Assembly: GCA_947396885.1 (NCBI GenBank)
Contig: OX377202.1
Coordinates: 58,306,034-58,370,033, forward strand
Direction of reading: 5' to 3'
DNA: 64,000 bases
Source of the DNA: Heligmosomoides polygyrus polygyrus
Lineage: Eukaryota; Nematoda; Chromadorea; Rhabditida; Heligmosomidae
In this document: positions 52,179-63,757 of the stretch, one piece after another
How positions within the stretch are numbered: the first letter of the stretch is position 1
How the letters are laid out: each line of letters starts with the position of its first letter
Made by a program: the position numbers and the translations under genes
The notes under the pieces: model-generated
Database searches by the model: none
What the model saw: only the letters and a program-made list of their open reading frames with translations
What the model was told of the DNA's origin: nothing

Positions 52179-53509
52179 TCCTACTATATAAGCGAGAACG
52201 GTCGTTTGTCTGTGGATGAGTGAGTGTGTGTGTGGGTGTGTGCGTTTGTTTGCACAGAAGCGCTGAGGGAGGAAGTATGGGGGGGGGAGGGGAGTGGAGG
52301 TTGTAGTTGTCACCTGTTGCCAACCAGTTGTAGTTGTTGAGACAGGCGTCCATGTTCAGACGACCTGTCACCAATGTCGCGCAAAGGACGTTCAGGTTGA
52401 GAAGAGGTGTCACCGATGTCGCGCAAGGGGTGTTCGGATTCAGACGACGTGTCACTGATGTCGCGCAAAGCAGGTCCTGCTACAGAAGACGTACAGAAGA
52501 CGTCACCGACGTCGTTCATCAGGTGTCTGGGTTCAGAAGAGGTGTCACCGATACAGCGAAAGGCCTGTCCGGATTCAGACGACGTGTCACCGATGTCGCG
52601 CAAAGCATGTCCGACTTGAGAAGACATGTCACCGACGTTGCTCAACAGGCGTCCGTGTTCGGAAGAGGTTTCACCAATGTCGCGCGAGGATTCCGGATTC
52701 AGACGACGTATTACCAGTAAAGGTGTGACCAGTAATGGGGGACCGGTGAAGGATGGGGTTCCAGTAAGGGGGACCGGTAAAGGGTTGACCAATAAAGGAG
52801 GGACCAGTGAAGGTAGGACCAGCAATGGGGATCTGTGAGGGAGATCCAGTAAGGGGAAACCGGTGAAGGAGGGGTCCAGTGAAGATGGGACCAGTAGAAT
52901 GTTGACCAGTGAAGAAGGGACCAGGTGAAGGGGGAACGGTGAGGAAAGTATCAGTAATGGGGTCCAGTGAAGGGGGAACCGGTAGAAGCTTGACCAGTGA
53001 AGAGGGGACCAGGTGAAGGGGGGACCAATGAGGAAGGTACCAGTAATGGGGACCGGTGAATGGGGGGGGGGGGGGGGAGGGGTCCAGTGGAGAGGAACCG
53101 GAAAAGGGTTGATGAACAAAAGGAGGACCAGTGAGGGTGGGACCAGTAATGAGGATCGGTGAAGGATAGGATGACCAGCGAAGAGGGGACCAGTAAAGGG
53201 AGGTCCAGTGAAGGTGAGAGCAGTAGTAGGGACCGACGAAGGGGGAGGGAGACCAGTGAAGGGGAACCGGAAAAGGGCTGACAATAAAGGGGAACCAGTG
53301 ATAAGGGGCCAGTTAAGGGGGGTCCAGTGAAGGTGATGGACCAGTTTTACCCTATTCCGTTATGCCATTCTATATAGCAAAACCAGTTTTTTTAATGAAT
53401 GAGAGAAGGCTTAAGAGGAGAAGAAGACGTTCGAGGTGTTCTATTCTCCGGGTTTGGGGCGAAGCCCCAACCAGACGTTTGGCGGCCGGCAGGCCGTTGA
53501 ACGTCTGGT
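52179..53509 (+). mobile_element. Helitron-like non-autonomous element, copy C
   Basis: The best preserved copy: TCCTACTATATAAGCGAG after A, GTGT tract, GCACAGAAGCGCTGAGGG, G-run, GTGTCACCGATGTCGCGC units (52350-52700), ACCAGTGAAGG minisatellite (52710-53335), TTCTATATAGCAAAACCAG and a GGTTTGGGGCGAAGCCCCAACC hairpin whose stem pairs apart from one bulged T. Unlike A and B, a further hairpin closes the end: CCAGACGTT (53472-53480) pairs with AACGTCTGG (53501-53509), with CGGCC and GGCCG pairing inside. It ends CTGG before T, which fits the CTRR|T rule, but only this copy shows it. The 324-codon minus-strand frame is a minisatellite artefact. Confidence 0.6.
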
Positions 53510-55126
53510 AGAAGAGATGTGAGGAAAACATAGATTGGAAGCGTTTTATCAGATGTATTCCAGTATCACATTTGGTGTTTTGCCCTTTATTTTCCTTGGC
53601 GCTTTAGCAATATGCTTACTTTAAAGATTTGTGGCGCAATGACTTCGTACGATTCTTCCGTGTACGTTTCTTTACGTACGTTTCTTCTTTCATAATTCTA
53701 GTGCACTTCTCTTTGCCTTTAACAAGTTTCTCTTTCTTATACGAGAAAGGATTCAGAGTTGCTATTTTAGGTTGTTCCCTTTTCTTGTCCGAGAAGGAAT
53801 TCAGAGTATTCAAAAGACTAAGGCAGTGAGCTTTCAAGACGACGACTAGCGTCAGACAGAACTATGATCTGGATCTGAAAAAATTTTCCTTTTAAAACTT
53901 AAACGTCAGAGAAAGGAAGGTGCGATGAATACGAAATGGCCGGTTTTATATTTAAGAACCTTCTTCTGGTCATATGGTAAACAAAAAAATGTTATATATA
54001 GAGAGGAAAATAGTTACTATTAAAATTTTTAAAATTTTTAAGCGGTTTCTACCAAACGATTAAAATTATGAGAGCTGATGCAGTGCTAAGCTGTAAAAAT
54101 GATCAGTTCTTACAAACTTAACAAGCGAAGTAGGGAATAAGGAAAATATTTTATTTTTTTTTTCGAAAAAGTTCGTCCGGGACCTCCATGTTATATGTTA
54201 CTTACGGACTAATAAAAGTTCGTCCGGGACCTCCATGTTATATCTTCGATTCCCTCAGGGTTTGTACCAATTTTGAGTGTAACGGCACCTGAGGAAACCG
54301 GATATAAGCCTCTCTCTTCCCTGTCAATTTGTTCTATTTTCAGGTACATGACAAAACACCTTCATTGTGAATACCTTATTACTTGATAGGAATAGAAGGA
54401 GGACATGAAGGGTAAAAGAAACGGGGTGAGTCCCAAGCCAGAGAAAGCCCGAGAGGAGAAGTCGAAAGGCCAAGTGGCCTGGGTGGTGGTGTAGTGTCCT
54501 TCTGTAGTCAAGCTCTGTTCCGTGAGCGCAGTTTTACTTGGTGGCCTCGCGCGGGTGGTCCGATAACAGTTGAGGTTTATCGGCAGCTGTCTAACCCGCT
54601 TGATCTTGGGCCGCTGTTGTATTCCTTACGATATCGCTATGCACATCACGGCTGTTGGGTCAGGCTGACAAGGTGACAGTGCAGATCGGAACAGATCCCA
54701 TCCCTTTATCCCTTAATCCACCCTACTATGTCTTACATTCTTTTACACTTCGAAGGTGCTTCATGGCAGTATGCTAGTTTCTGAGAGAATTCCGAGAGAA
54801 AGTTGAATTTTCCACGTTAAGGCTGGATTATCAAATCGATAATCTTATCATTTTGAACTCATTTGAATTCCAAACAAAGTAAAACTGACTGTCTGTTTGT
54901 AGAATATTGAGGTGGAGATGATTTGTAAGACTTAACAAATCATACTCCCCTCTGTTGACATTTTGTTTCTGACTTGAGAATTTTTTGAAACCTTCCTCCT
55001 TATGGTCAGATTTTTCAACTGATAAACTTACCATTCCTGTACTCCACTACGTAGGTGCACGTCCAGAAATAAGGAAGAGTGTATCATTCGACTGTTACAT
55101 ATAACTATAAATATATATGAATATAC
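53510..55126. other. No gene; short duplication and a possible SINE
   Basis: AAAGTTCGTCCGGGACCTCC occurs at about 54168 and again at about 54217 (period about 49). The stretch 54485-54715 has GGTGGTGTAGTGTCC (weak A box) and ends in ATCCCTTTATCCCTTAATCC, like the tail of SINE Y, so it may be another SINE. No coding signal. Confidence 0.4.
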
Positions 55127-55136
55127 ATATAATGAG

Positions 55137-57382
55137 ACCCACGGATCTCCCTCGATAGAGATCCTTCGGGCTTTCTTGTTAAGAGGGATCTCGAGCCGCT
55201 TGTCGCAGGGCCACGTGGCGCCTCCCTGGGTTGTGGATAGGGGAACTAAACGCGAACCAAATGCGACCGTGTACTGCCCAGAGACGCAGGTGGACTCCTT
55301 GCTCCTGCTGTGTCGGGTCGACGCGTTCCTTGTGCGTGGGAGCGGCATGTTCATGCATAGTGTGCGTGGATGTGTCCGTGACTGTGCGGATTGTAACTGT
55401 GTCGGCTCGGCCAAAAGCTTGCACTCGGTGGACTGGGAGTACATCGCAACGATTCGAGGCCACCTTAAGTCTCGCCCTGTCCCTTCGGGCAGTCTGGCTG
55501 GCTGCTCGGAGTTCTTCGCCCGCACGACAGATACTGACTAGCTACCGTGTGTACCGAAGTCAAACACAGCAGCACTAAAGGGTCTCATTCCCCTGACCCC
55601 GAAAGGGCCCCATTTCTGCAGCGATGGGAACGACGAGTACGGAGAGGCTGCTAAAATCTCAGGGCCTAACCAGGCTGCGCAAACTGAGAAGGAATAGGAT
55701 GACGATCTGTGCTTACAACGCGCGCACGCTCGCATCGTAAGCATCCGTCGACGACCTGATGATGCAAGCCAGGAAGATCAAGTACGCACGTCATCGGACT
55801 GACCGAGACGAGAAGACACCACCCCCTACACACCGCCTACGACTCCGGAGAAGAACTGTTCCTCGGAACATGCGACAACAGGGGAGTAGGCGGCGTTGGT
55901 GTCCTCGTCAACACGCACTTGGCCATGAACATCGATTCGTACGAGTCTCTGACAACCCGAATCGGACGTCTGCGACTGAAGCGATGTGGCTCCGTGCCAG
56001 CTTTGACTGTGTTCGTCGCGTACGCCTTAACATCCGACTACGACGACGAAAAGGTCGATGCTTCTACGTGGAGGTGGAGAAGTTCTATAAGGAAGATCAC
56101 ACCTTCTACAAGGTGATCGTCGGCGACTTCAACGTCAAGATCAGGCCACGAAGGTGGCCAGAAGAACTTCACATCGGAACCCGCGGCTTGGAGTGGAATG
56201 AGCAAGGTGAAAGGTGTTTGAGTTTACCATGTCGGCCTAGACCATGGAAACTCACAGTTCCAGAAGCCACCCTCCATACGATGGACATGGGAATCCCCCG
56301 GTGGCCAGTTCCACAACGAGATCGACCACATCATCTTCAATCGCAAGTATTGCCTGACCGACATTTCCGTTGTCCCCAAGTTCTACACGGGATCGGACCA
56401 CCGCCTCCTTCGAGCGAGGTTCCGCTTTTCGCGTCAAGGAGAGAAGGCCGTGAAGTTGAAGAAGAAGAGGAGTCCCAGAACGACCATCAACTGGGACCTC
56501 TACATCTCTCTTGTCGGTCTTTGGGAAGATGCCGTCATGGACAACGTCGATGAGGAATACGACCGCTTCGTGCACCATCTCCACGATAGTGCTAAGGGAC
56601 CCGAGAGCTTGAAGTCCACCAAGAGACGCCTGTCTCCTGAAACTCTCGAGCTTATACGCCAGCGTGGAGCAGCATGAGAGTCAGGCAACTACCAGCTGAC
56701 GTCCGAGCTTGCGAAGCTATGCAGAGCGGCGATAAAGGAGGATCTCAAGGAGAGAAGGGCGGAAGTGTTGGCTGAAGCTGCAGAGGCAGGGCTGAGCATC
56801 CGCAATGCCCGCCGGAACTTCGCCAACTTCAAGACCAAGATGACCGCTCTCCGACGTCCTGACGGAACCTTCACCTCTTCTAGAAGGACCATGGAGAGGG
56901 TCATCCACGACTTCTACTCCGATCTCTTCGACAGCCACGTCCACCTGCCCCATGCCATCTTCAGGATAGACTGCAGCTGAATCTTACGAAGACGATGTTC
57001 ATGAGGAACGGACAAGTCCCTGATGCCCCATTCTCGCTCAACGGAAAGAACATCTCCGAATGCTCCAGCTACGTCTATCTGGGCCGGCCACGTAATGCGC
57101 TTCGCAGACACTCGCTGGACGAGAGCCGTTACCGACTGGATTCCGCGGGATGACAAGAGAACACCGGGACACCCAACAACGCGTTGGCCGTGCTTCTTCG
57201 TGAAAGCCTTGAACGACCGACATGACGCTCTCCGTGTTCCTCGAGCGAAGAGGATCCATTGGAGCACTCTGGCACGCGAGAGAGACGTAGAGCACTCTGG
57301 CACGCGAGAGGGACGAATGGAGACGCTGATGGCGCCCGCCCGAGCAAGTCGATGATCAACGGGACGACAGGTGATACAGGTG
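55137..57382 (+). mobile_element. RTE-A2, full-length ends, two internal deletions
   Basis: Flanked by a 10-bp target duplication, ATATAATGAG (55127-55136 and 57383-57392), and starting at the same 5' base as RTE-A1. It keeps the 5' UTR, ATG (55624) and endonuclease (GSDHRLLRARF near 56390; linker to about 56965), but two segments are gone compared with A1: about 830 bp (A1 4055-4885) at 56970 and about 356 bp (A1 4999-5354) at 57078. Each junction lies at a 4-bp microhomology, TGGA and TGGG. All three catalytic RT motifs fall in the first deletion, so it is non-autonomous. Additional frameshifts damage the endonuclease. Confidence 0.9.
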
Positions 57383-57392
57383 ATATAATGAG

Positions 57393-57967
57393 CACTGAAG
57401 CACAGAAGAAATTTCTTTTACACTCGGAATTGCTTCTTTTTACCACTATTCTGTTTGTGATGCACACCTTCTCGTCTAACTGCAGTGATGCGATACGTTA
57501 TGAAACTTGGAGTCGCGGAAGTCTGTGTAGACATGTGTAGACTATATGTAACTACGTATTAGTTCTGGAGCAGTTCACAGCTGTAAGAGTCAGGAACGAA
57601 TTTTTACTCGATCGTAAGAATGGCACAAGCAATTAGCGAAGAGGCCCAACGAATGTTCCCAAAGGAAACAGGTCTCATAGAAAAGCACTGAGATCGTGAT
57701 ACTACCATAGCAGGATCGAAAAGGAGTGAAAGGGAAGGCCGACAAGGATCTATATGATCCGTAAACGATCAGCACACTTCCATTGGCAGAAATAAAAACA
57801 CACAGAGCGCTGAAGGTGCGAAAGTGAACCTTCCGCTGTTTGGCCTATGCCTTCGAATGGTGCGAACTGCTGAAGAACTAAGCCCCCTAAAAGGATGGGG
57901 TAATCGTGTTTCGGGACACTTGTTCTAATCGGGCACTCTTCACCGTGAAATCCAGGGCACTTCACTT
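57393..57967. other. No gene seen
   Basis: Non-coding spacer between RTE-A2 and the TATATC hairpin. Confidence 0.4.
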
Positions 57968-58073
57968 TTTTCACCACATATCTATATATCTATATATCTA
58001 TATATCTATATATCTATATATCTATATATATCTATCTATATATATATATATATATATATATGTGGTGAAAAAG
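57968..58073. repeat. TATATC microsatellite in an inverted-repeat frame
   Basis: TTTTTCACCACATAT (57968-57982) and its reverse complement ATATGTGGTGAAAAA (about 58056-58070) enclose TATATC/TA repeats. RTE-A3 starts at the right edge. Confidence 0.7.
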
Positions 58074-59540
58074 AACCTCCCGCCAGCGCTCATCAACACC
58101 TTGGCGCGGCTCTTCACACGCTACCTGTCCGAATGCAAGGTTCCATCTCAGTGGAAGACCAGCAAGACCGTTTTGCTGTACAAGAAGGGAGACGTGCACG
58201 ACATTGGCAACTATCGCCCGATCTGCCTGTTGTCCGTAGTCTACAAGCTGTTCACTCGAGTCATCCTGAATAGGATTAGTAGAACGCTGGACGAAGGACA
58301 GCCACGCGAACAAGCAGGATTTCGGAGAGGATTCAGCACGATCGACCACATACACACCATTACGAAGCTCATCGAAGTGTCGCGAGAGTATAAGCTGCCG
58401 CTGTGCCTTACGTTCATCGACCTGAAGAAGGCATTCGACTCCGTCGAGACTGAAGCGGTCATGGAAGCCCTGCTCACCCAGGGCGTTCCTACTCAGTACA
58501 TCAGAGTCCTTCGAGAGCTGTACAGTGGATTCACGACCAAGATCTCACCATTCTACAACGACGTCGTCGTCGACGTAAAGAGAGGGGTTCGACAAGGGGA
58601 TACCATATCCCCGAAGCTCTTCAGCGCCATCCTCGAAAACGTCATGCGCGAACTAGAATGGGAAGACATGGGAGTGAAGATCGACGGCCGGCAGCTGCAC
58701 CATCTTCGCTTCGCTGACGACATCGTGCTCATAACACCGAGCATCAGTCAGGCGGAACGAATGCTGGCCGACTTCGATCGTGTACGTGGAAGCGTTGGAC
58801 TGCAGCTGAATCTTACGAAGACGATGTTCATGAAGAACGGATGGGTTTCTGATGCCCCATTCTCGCTCAACGGAACGAACGTCTCCGAATGCTCCAGCTA
58901 TGTGTATCTGGGTCGCGAAGTCAACATGGCCAACGACCTAGCACCAGAGCTGAGCAGGAGGAAACGAGCGGCTTGGGGAGCTTTCAAGAGCGTCGAAGAA
59001 GTCGTGAAGAAAACGAAGAACGTCCGACTCCGTGCCCACCTATTCGACTCCACTGTTCTTCCTGCCCTAACATACGCCTCAGAGACCTGGGTTATACGAA
59101 AGCAGCATGAACACGCGATCAGCGTCGCGCATCGTGGAATCGAGAGGACGATGCTCGGAGTGACACGACTCACGCAAGTGAGAGAAGGCCTCTGGAGTTT
59201 CGAGCTTCGCCGACGTTCGAAGATCAGAGACGCTGTGCGTGGGCCAAGTTGTCGAAAATTAGGTGGGCCGGCCACGTAATGCGATTCGCAGACACCCGCT
59301 GGACGAGAGCCGTCACAGATTGGATTCCGCTGGATGTCAAAAGAACACCAGGACGCCCACCAACGCGTTGGTCGGACTTCTTCGTGAAAGCCCTGAACGA
59401 TCGATATGACGCTCTTCGTGTCCCTCGAGCGAGGAGGATCCATTGGACCACTCTAGCACGCGACAGGGACGAATGGAGACGCTGCTGGCGCCCGCTCGAG
59501 CAAGTCGATGATCAACGGGACGACAGGTGATACAGGTGAT
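58066..59540 (+). pseudogene. RTE-A3, 5'-truncated young reverse transcriptase copy
   Basis: Begins at AAGAACCTCCCGCCAGCGC, equal to A1 position about 4157, and stays almost identical to A1 to the tail. Motifs FIDLKKAFDSV, GVRQGDTISPKLF and FADDIVLI are intact. One base is missing near 59239, so the frame ends at 59279 and the C-terminus ([20 protein letters not shown] to DDQRDDR) continues in 59249-59530. The frame runs open upstream to 57906, but that part is microsatellite, not RTE. Confidence 0.9.
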
Positions 59541-59705
59541 TTATATTATATATATTTATATATATTTATATTTATATAGGGGCGGGCCTGCTGAAGCTGG
59601 TGCTTCCGGCAGGCGTTCACCTGTATATTCGGAGGAAGCCACGCTTCTTCAACAAGTCTTACATATTCACTCTGTTTTCCTGTCCTATTGCAGTCCACTG
59701 TGGAC

Positions 59706-59820
59706 GGTTATGGTTCCAGAATTGGACTGTACTCACCTGGAGTGCTTGACCTCTTGAGTCCCGGTTATGGTTCCAGAATTGGATTGTACTCACCTGGAGT
59801 GCTTGACCTCTTGAGTCCAC
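59706..59820 (+). repeat. 57-bp tandem duplication
   Basis: GGTTATGGTTCCAGAATTGG begins at 59706 and 59763. The two units through CTTGACCTCTTGAGTCC differ by about one base, so this is a recent duplication. Confidence 0.85.
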
Positions 59821-60540
59821 ACTGCACTTCCCACGCATACTTACACATTTGCTTTGAACGTGTCATGCCTCAATCCGCGATGGCTGTTAGCCAGCACAAA
59901 GGACATTTCTTTGCCAATAAGCTGCCGAATAACGTCTGCAAAGCCCAGCCACTTTCTAGACTTTCTAGACGTAGTGACGGTTCCGCCTCGGCTCCTCGGA
60001 TCACAGAAGACCTCCAGTTTTCGCCGTCGTCTCCTCTCGCATCGGCCAGCCGAGCGTCCTAATGTAGCAGGATGTCTCGGCCGCGTACTGATGCAGCTGA
60101 GGGTAATTGCCGTCCCTCGATGGCAATATCCGCCACTCCCTGACGTCTTGGGCATTTAAGCACTCGCGCAAGCACTCGGCACGTGTCTCCCGGGCGGGAG
60201 TGGCGTCGACGACCTCTTTTTCACCTCCCGGCTGACGCTGGGAGAACCCAGCGAATGCAGCTTAATCACGCCCCTCACTATTGCCCGAGGAGCTTTCTAG
60301 GCGCAATCATTTCTAGGGAACCGCGATCTTTTGACTGCTCTCTCAGTGAAGAGAGGTGGCGGTTCAGCGCGGACGCACTATGCCTCCGTCATTGCTACAG
60401 AGAACGATACGAGAAGAAACGGCTCTCCTAAACGGATCAGGGACTTTCAGAACATCACCCTATGAAGCAAATGCGGAGTGGGCATCGCGGCGTTTTCAAT
60501 CACTTACTCAGTAAGTGAAAACTTTGTTTAAAATTTTATA
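59821..60540. other. No recognised gene; GC-rich part at 60000-60300
   Basis: Several short frames overlap on both strands without a recognisable domain. The GC-rich composition resembles 19600-20000. Confidence 0.35.
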
Positions 60541-60599
60541 CAGGGCGACAACTTTTTTGGTGTCAAAAGAAAAGGTTGCGCCAGACACTCTTCCAAGAC

Positions 60600-61150
60600 G
60601 TTGCGATGTTTATTCGATTGATAGCAAGATTGCTGTGTGCATGGAGGTTCCCACCTATAAATAGCACTCCTCACTTTGGTGCTTCTTGTAAGCAACATGT
60701 ACACTAACAGTCAAGTAAAAATCGCGAAGAGCTTTTTGAGTGCATGGCTTTTGGGTTTTCTTAACGCACCAAATGATTGCTGCCTTGCCCCGCTTTAAAA
60801 TAAAATAAAATAACATTTATTATTGTTCTCAAACAATATGAATAAATATATGTATAAGAAATAGTTAACATGCTTTACATTTTTGTAGTTCGACTGCTTT
60901 AATTAACAAAACTAAATAATTGACTAAAATTTCTATCTCTTGAGAGAAAATGAGTTTAGTGCTGCAAAAGACAAGGTCGCGCTATCCATTCGAAAAGTTC
61001 GGGCGGTTTTTATTTGATTGATAGTGTAAGTGCTGCTTACATCAAGCATCAAAGTGAGGATATGCATGTGTGTGTGTTTTACAAACGTTTTTGTTGCAAC
61101 ATTTACAGGTTTGCAATTTCATGCAAACAGAAATTTTGGTATCAATCGAA
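60600..61150. mobile_element. Inverted-repeat element (diverged)
   Basis: The left block near 60670-60730 (CTCCTCACTTTGGTGCTTCT, GTAAGCAACATG) matches the reverse complement of 61010-61065 (CCTCACTTTGATGCTTGATG, GTAAGCAGCACT). Pairing extends outward through ATTCGATTGATA on both sides. About 250 bp of AT-rich DNA lies between. No transposase; the ends are not fixed. Confidence 0.5.
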
Positions 61151-62110
61151 TGAAAATTTGAAAGTTTGGCATGGCGAAAGACATGGCGCAATCTCTGTTT
61201 TGGCAATAAAAAACGGCCGCCTTCCTGCTCTTTAGAACAGGCTTCAAACCGTTATTGTTCCTCAGAAAATAAGAATTTTACAAAATTTCAAACAATACGT
61301 TCACTTATTTCTGCCGGTGAATTAAAATTTCAAAGAAAGTTGGGCTAATTATTCCACCCTTTTTGGAGAGTCTCTAGTTTAATGAAGAAGAGCTCGTTTC
61401 AATTTGGAAGAGCTCGCCCTGATTTCAAAAGCATCAGACTAGCTTGAAAGTGTACAATTTGACTTGAAAAGTGCAGAAAGTGGTTAGAGCGGGTGACTTT
61501 CATTATGGCAAGGCGATACCATCGGCCATTCCGTAAAGGTTACTGACCTTTAACGCTGTGCCTGCGACAATCGTTAGAGACTAGTCGGGCACAGTCCTTT
61601 GTGCCTTCCAGCTGCTCAGTCTCAGCTTCTGGCTTTTCCCCCTCATTCACAAGGGCTTGAGAAAGGCTCTTTAATAATCGCCGCGGAACGCCGAAGGCGG
61701 GTTCCTTGCGAGAGCGCAACCTGAGCAGAAGGAAGAGCGGAATTCTGGCCCTGTCCGTGTCCATTTCGCAATGGCGTGAGACACCTTTCTCCTCTTCCGC
61801 ATAGTCCATGTCAAAAGAACCCTGACCTTTTATGTATAGTCTTGAACGTCTAACGATAAGGAATTGAAGCCGTGAAGTAGGTAGTAGGTGTCCTTCCGAT
61901 TCTATACGGTTCTGTTCATATTCAATAATGCGTCAATTTCAGGGTGAGATAACAACGACCATCCGTATTATCAAATTTGCCCAGTTCACCTGTGAACAAG
62001 TGGAAAGCATGTAGAGAGTTGAAGTGAGCATCGAACTCTCTTTAGTAGCAATTGTGTAGCACATATCACTACTGACAAGGTGTCACTAAGGTGCTTATTT
62101 TCCTAAGGCC
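61151..62110. other. No recognised gene
   Basis: A minus-strand frame (61540-61809, 89 codons) starts with ATG and is charged, but I do not recognise it and see no convincing splice signals. AT-rich elsewhere. Confidence 0.35.
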
Positions 62111-62240
62111 GCCACGGATCTTCTCTACGGAGAGTCTACGGACTTTCCTGGTAGACAGATTGAGAGGTTGGCACTCGATAGACTGGAAGTACCTCCACTC
62201 AGGCAGTCTGCCTAGCTGCGCTGACAAGGGAAGGGTCTGA
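62111..62240 (+). mobile_element. Old RTE-A-related 5' end
   Basis: GCCACGGATCTTCTC matches the 5' start CCCACGGATCTCCCTC of RTE-A1 and A2. Further words (GCACTCGATAGACTGGAAGT, GGCAGTCTGCCTAGCTGC) match A1 2490-2585. The 5' hairpin is kept with changed bases: TCTAC/GTAGA outside and GGAGAGTC/GACTTTCC inside around a TACG loop (62124-62155). The coding part is absent. Confidence 0.65.
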
Positions 62241-62758
62241 AGGGCTCCAGGACCTAACTCCAACGCGACGTCGCGGCGCTGAAACCCGGACGTGCGCTCG
62301 GTGACGCATGGTTAGCCGCGGAGCACGAAATGTTCTCAGTACTAGGCTCCCAGACCACATTTCTAGTAAGGAACTTACGATCCCACAGGATGTGGTAGGC
62401 GACAGTCTGCAGTAGGACAATTGATCCGAGAATAGGTGTTAGTGACCTTTTTCCGTAGTATAACCATAATCACGGGTGAAAATTAACCGAAGAAGTTATG
62501 GCTTGTAAATACTGACGCTAGATACCATCCACGTGACCAGGATTCCTGTATAAAATGTCGCTGATCGTCCTATTGAAATCACATTCATATATCATCTCCA
62601 AGAAACGTTGAAATAAGGCAAAGGCGTACCGCATGTCCCTGTAAGAAGCGTTTCTAGCCGTCGGAAGCATCCGACCGCGACAACTCGTCCAATTTCGTCG
62701 CGCACCGTGCGCGACGCTAGGGCGGGCGGCGTTGGAGTTATGTCTTCCCCCGGGGTCT
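62241..62758. other. No gene seen
   Basis: Non-coding spacer before X4. Confidence 0.4.
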
Positions 62759-63390
62759 GAAGCGTATGTCTGAACGGGGAGAGCGAGGCATATAATAAGA
62801 ATCCCCACCTCTCAATTAGTATGAAAGTGTGTTTCTTTTTGCAAAGTCATTAAAGCAAAGGATAGGGGGTCCTTGAAATCACAATGGAATCGGCGCCTCC
62901 TGACTTCCGGGGTCTCTTGTATGCATGCGAGGCACGTGCTCTCAGCGGATCTGACGTTGCTTCATGCGATGGAGGTCGTGGGTTCAATTCTCCTGCGTTG
63001 CTTCATTTTTGTATTCCAACTAATTGGTTGAGATTTAAGGGATCCTGATATCTATTTTTCAGACGTTTACTTTACATATTTCCAGCTGTAAGCTGTGGAT
63101 AGTAACTTTTTTGCGACTTCTTTATTAGTGACCGGTTTTTTAACCACAGGAGGAACCTTCACCTCATGATCCTCAATATAATTTTGTATAAACGTTCAAC
63201 ACCAATGAAACACGGGGACTAAGTGCATGAAACAGAAGCACTGGTCACAATACGAAAACCTGTAAAAGCTACGCTACAGGATTCTCATAGTTTGCTTCCT
63301 TACCATACGTAGACCAACGACATCAGGAAAAACCGCTCGGATTTTCACAGAGACTAGGATGTGACGTCATATAACGAGCTCTGAACCAGG
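62759..63390 (+). mobile_element. Repeat X4 (diverged)
   Basis: Matches X1 through AGGATAGGGGGTCCTTGAAA, the tRNA-like core with GGTCGTGGGTTCAATTCTCC (B box), CAACTAATTGGTTGAGATTT and AAGCACTGGTCACAATACG. It lacks the terminal TTTGCCTGTCAC piece. Confidence 0.65.
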
Positions 63391-63757
63391 CATAAACAAA
63401 CAGCTTTTTCACGTGAGGACAGCGCAGGATTCGGTGCACCAGCGACACGACCTTCAGTGACATTATAATCATCCGTTAACCGTTTTCCTTCAGCTACCCG
63501 CAACTTCGACATTTACCTTCAGGATGTTGTCCCTCTTTTGCTGGTCGAAAGGAATGTCATGCACAATGACATGGGAGTGAAATCACTTCATGAGCAACTT
63601 CATGGCAGCCCACGTCGGCTGGCTGAATCTGGCAGGTGGTACCCGAAGGCATATTCCGAATGCTCAAGGTCTTCACTCGGGGTATAGTAATTAGCTGGAT
63701 TCGAAGGAGATTCGAGAAGCCGGTCCATGCGTCCTGTATAACAGTACAGCAAGTATG
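63391..63757. other. No recognised gene
   Basis: The minus-strand frame 63600-63809 crosses into X5. A GACATGGGAGTGAA word also occurs in the RTE-A RT, but the rest does not align. Confidence 0.35.

Noticed and set aside
52310..53284. 324-codon minus-strand frame rich in Pro, Thr, Gly and Phe
   Set aside because: It follows the ACCAGTGAAGG minisatellite read backwards. Copies A and B have similar frames with shifts, and the frame changes with unit length. Repeat artefact.
57906..58065. N-terminal extension of the RTE-A3 frame
   Set aside because: It consists of Ile/Tyr codons from the TATATC repeat. The homology begins only at about 58066.
61540..61809. 89-codon charged minus-strand frame
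   Set aside because: No domain and no repeat partner. Insufficient evidence for a gene.
63540..63600. RTE-A reverse transcriptase remnant (GACATGGGAGTGAA)
   Set aside because: Only about 14 bases match. The flanking sequence does not follow the family.
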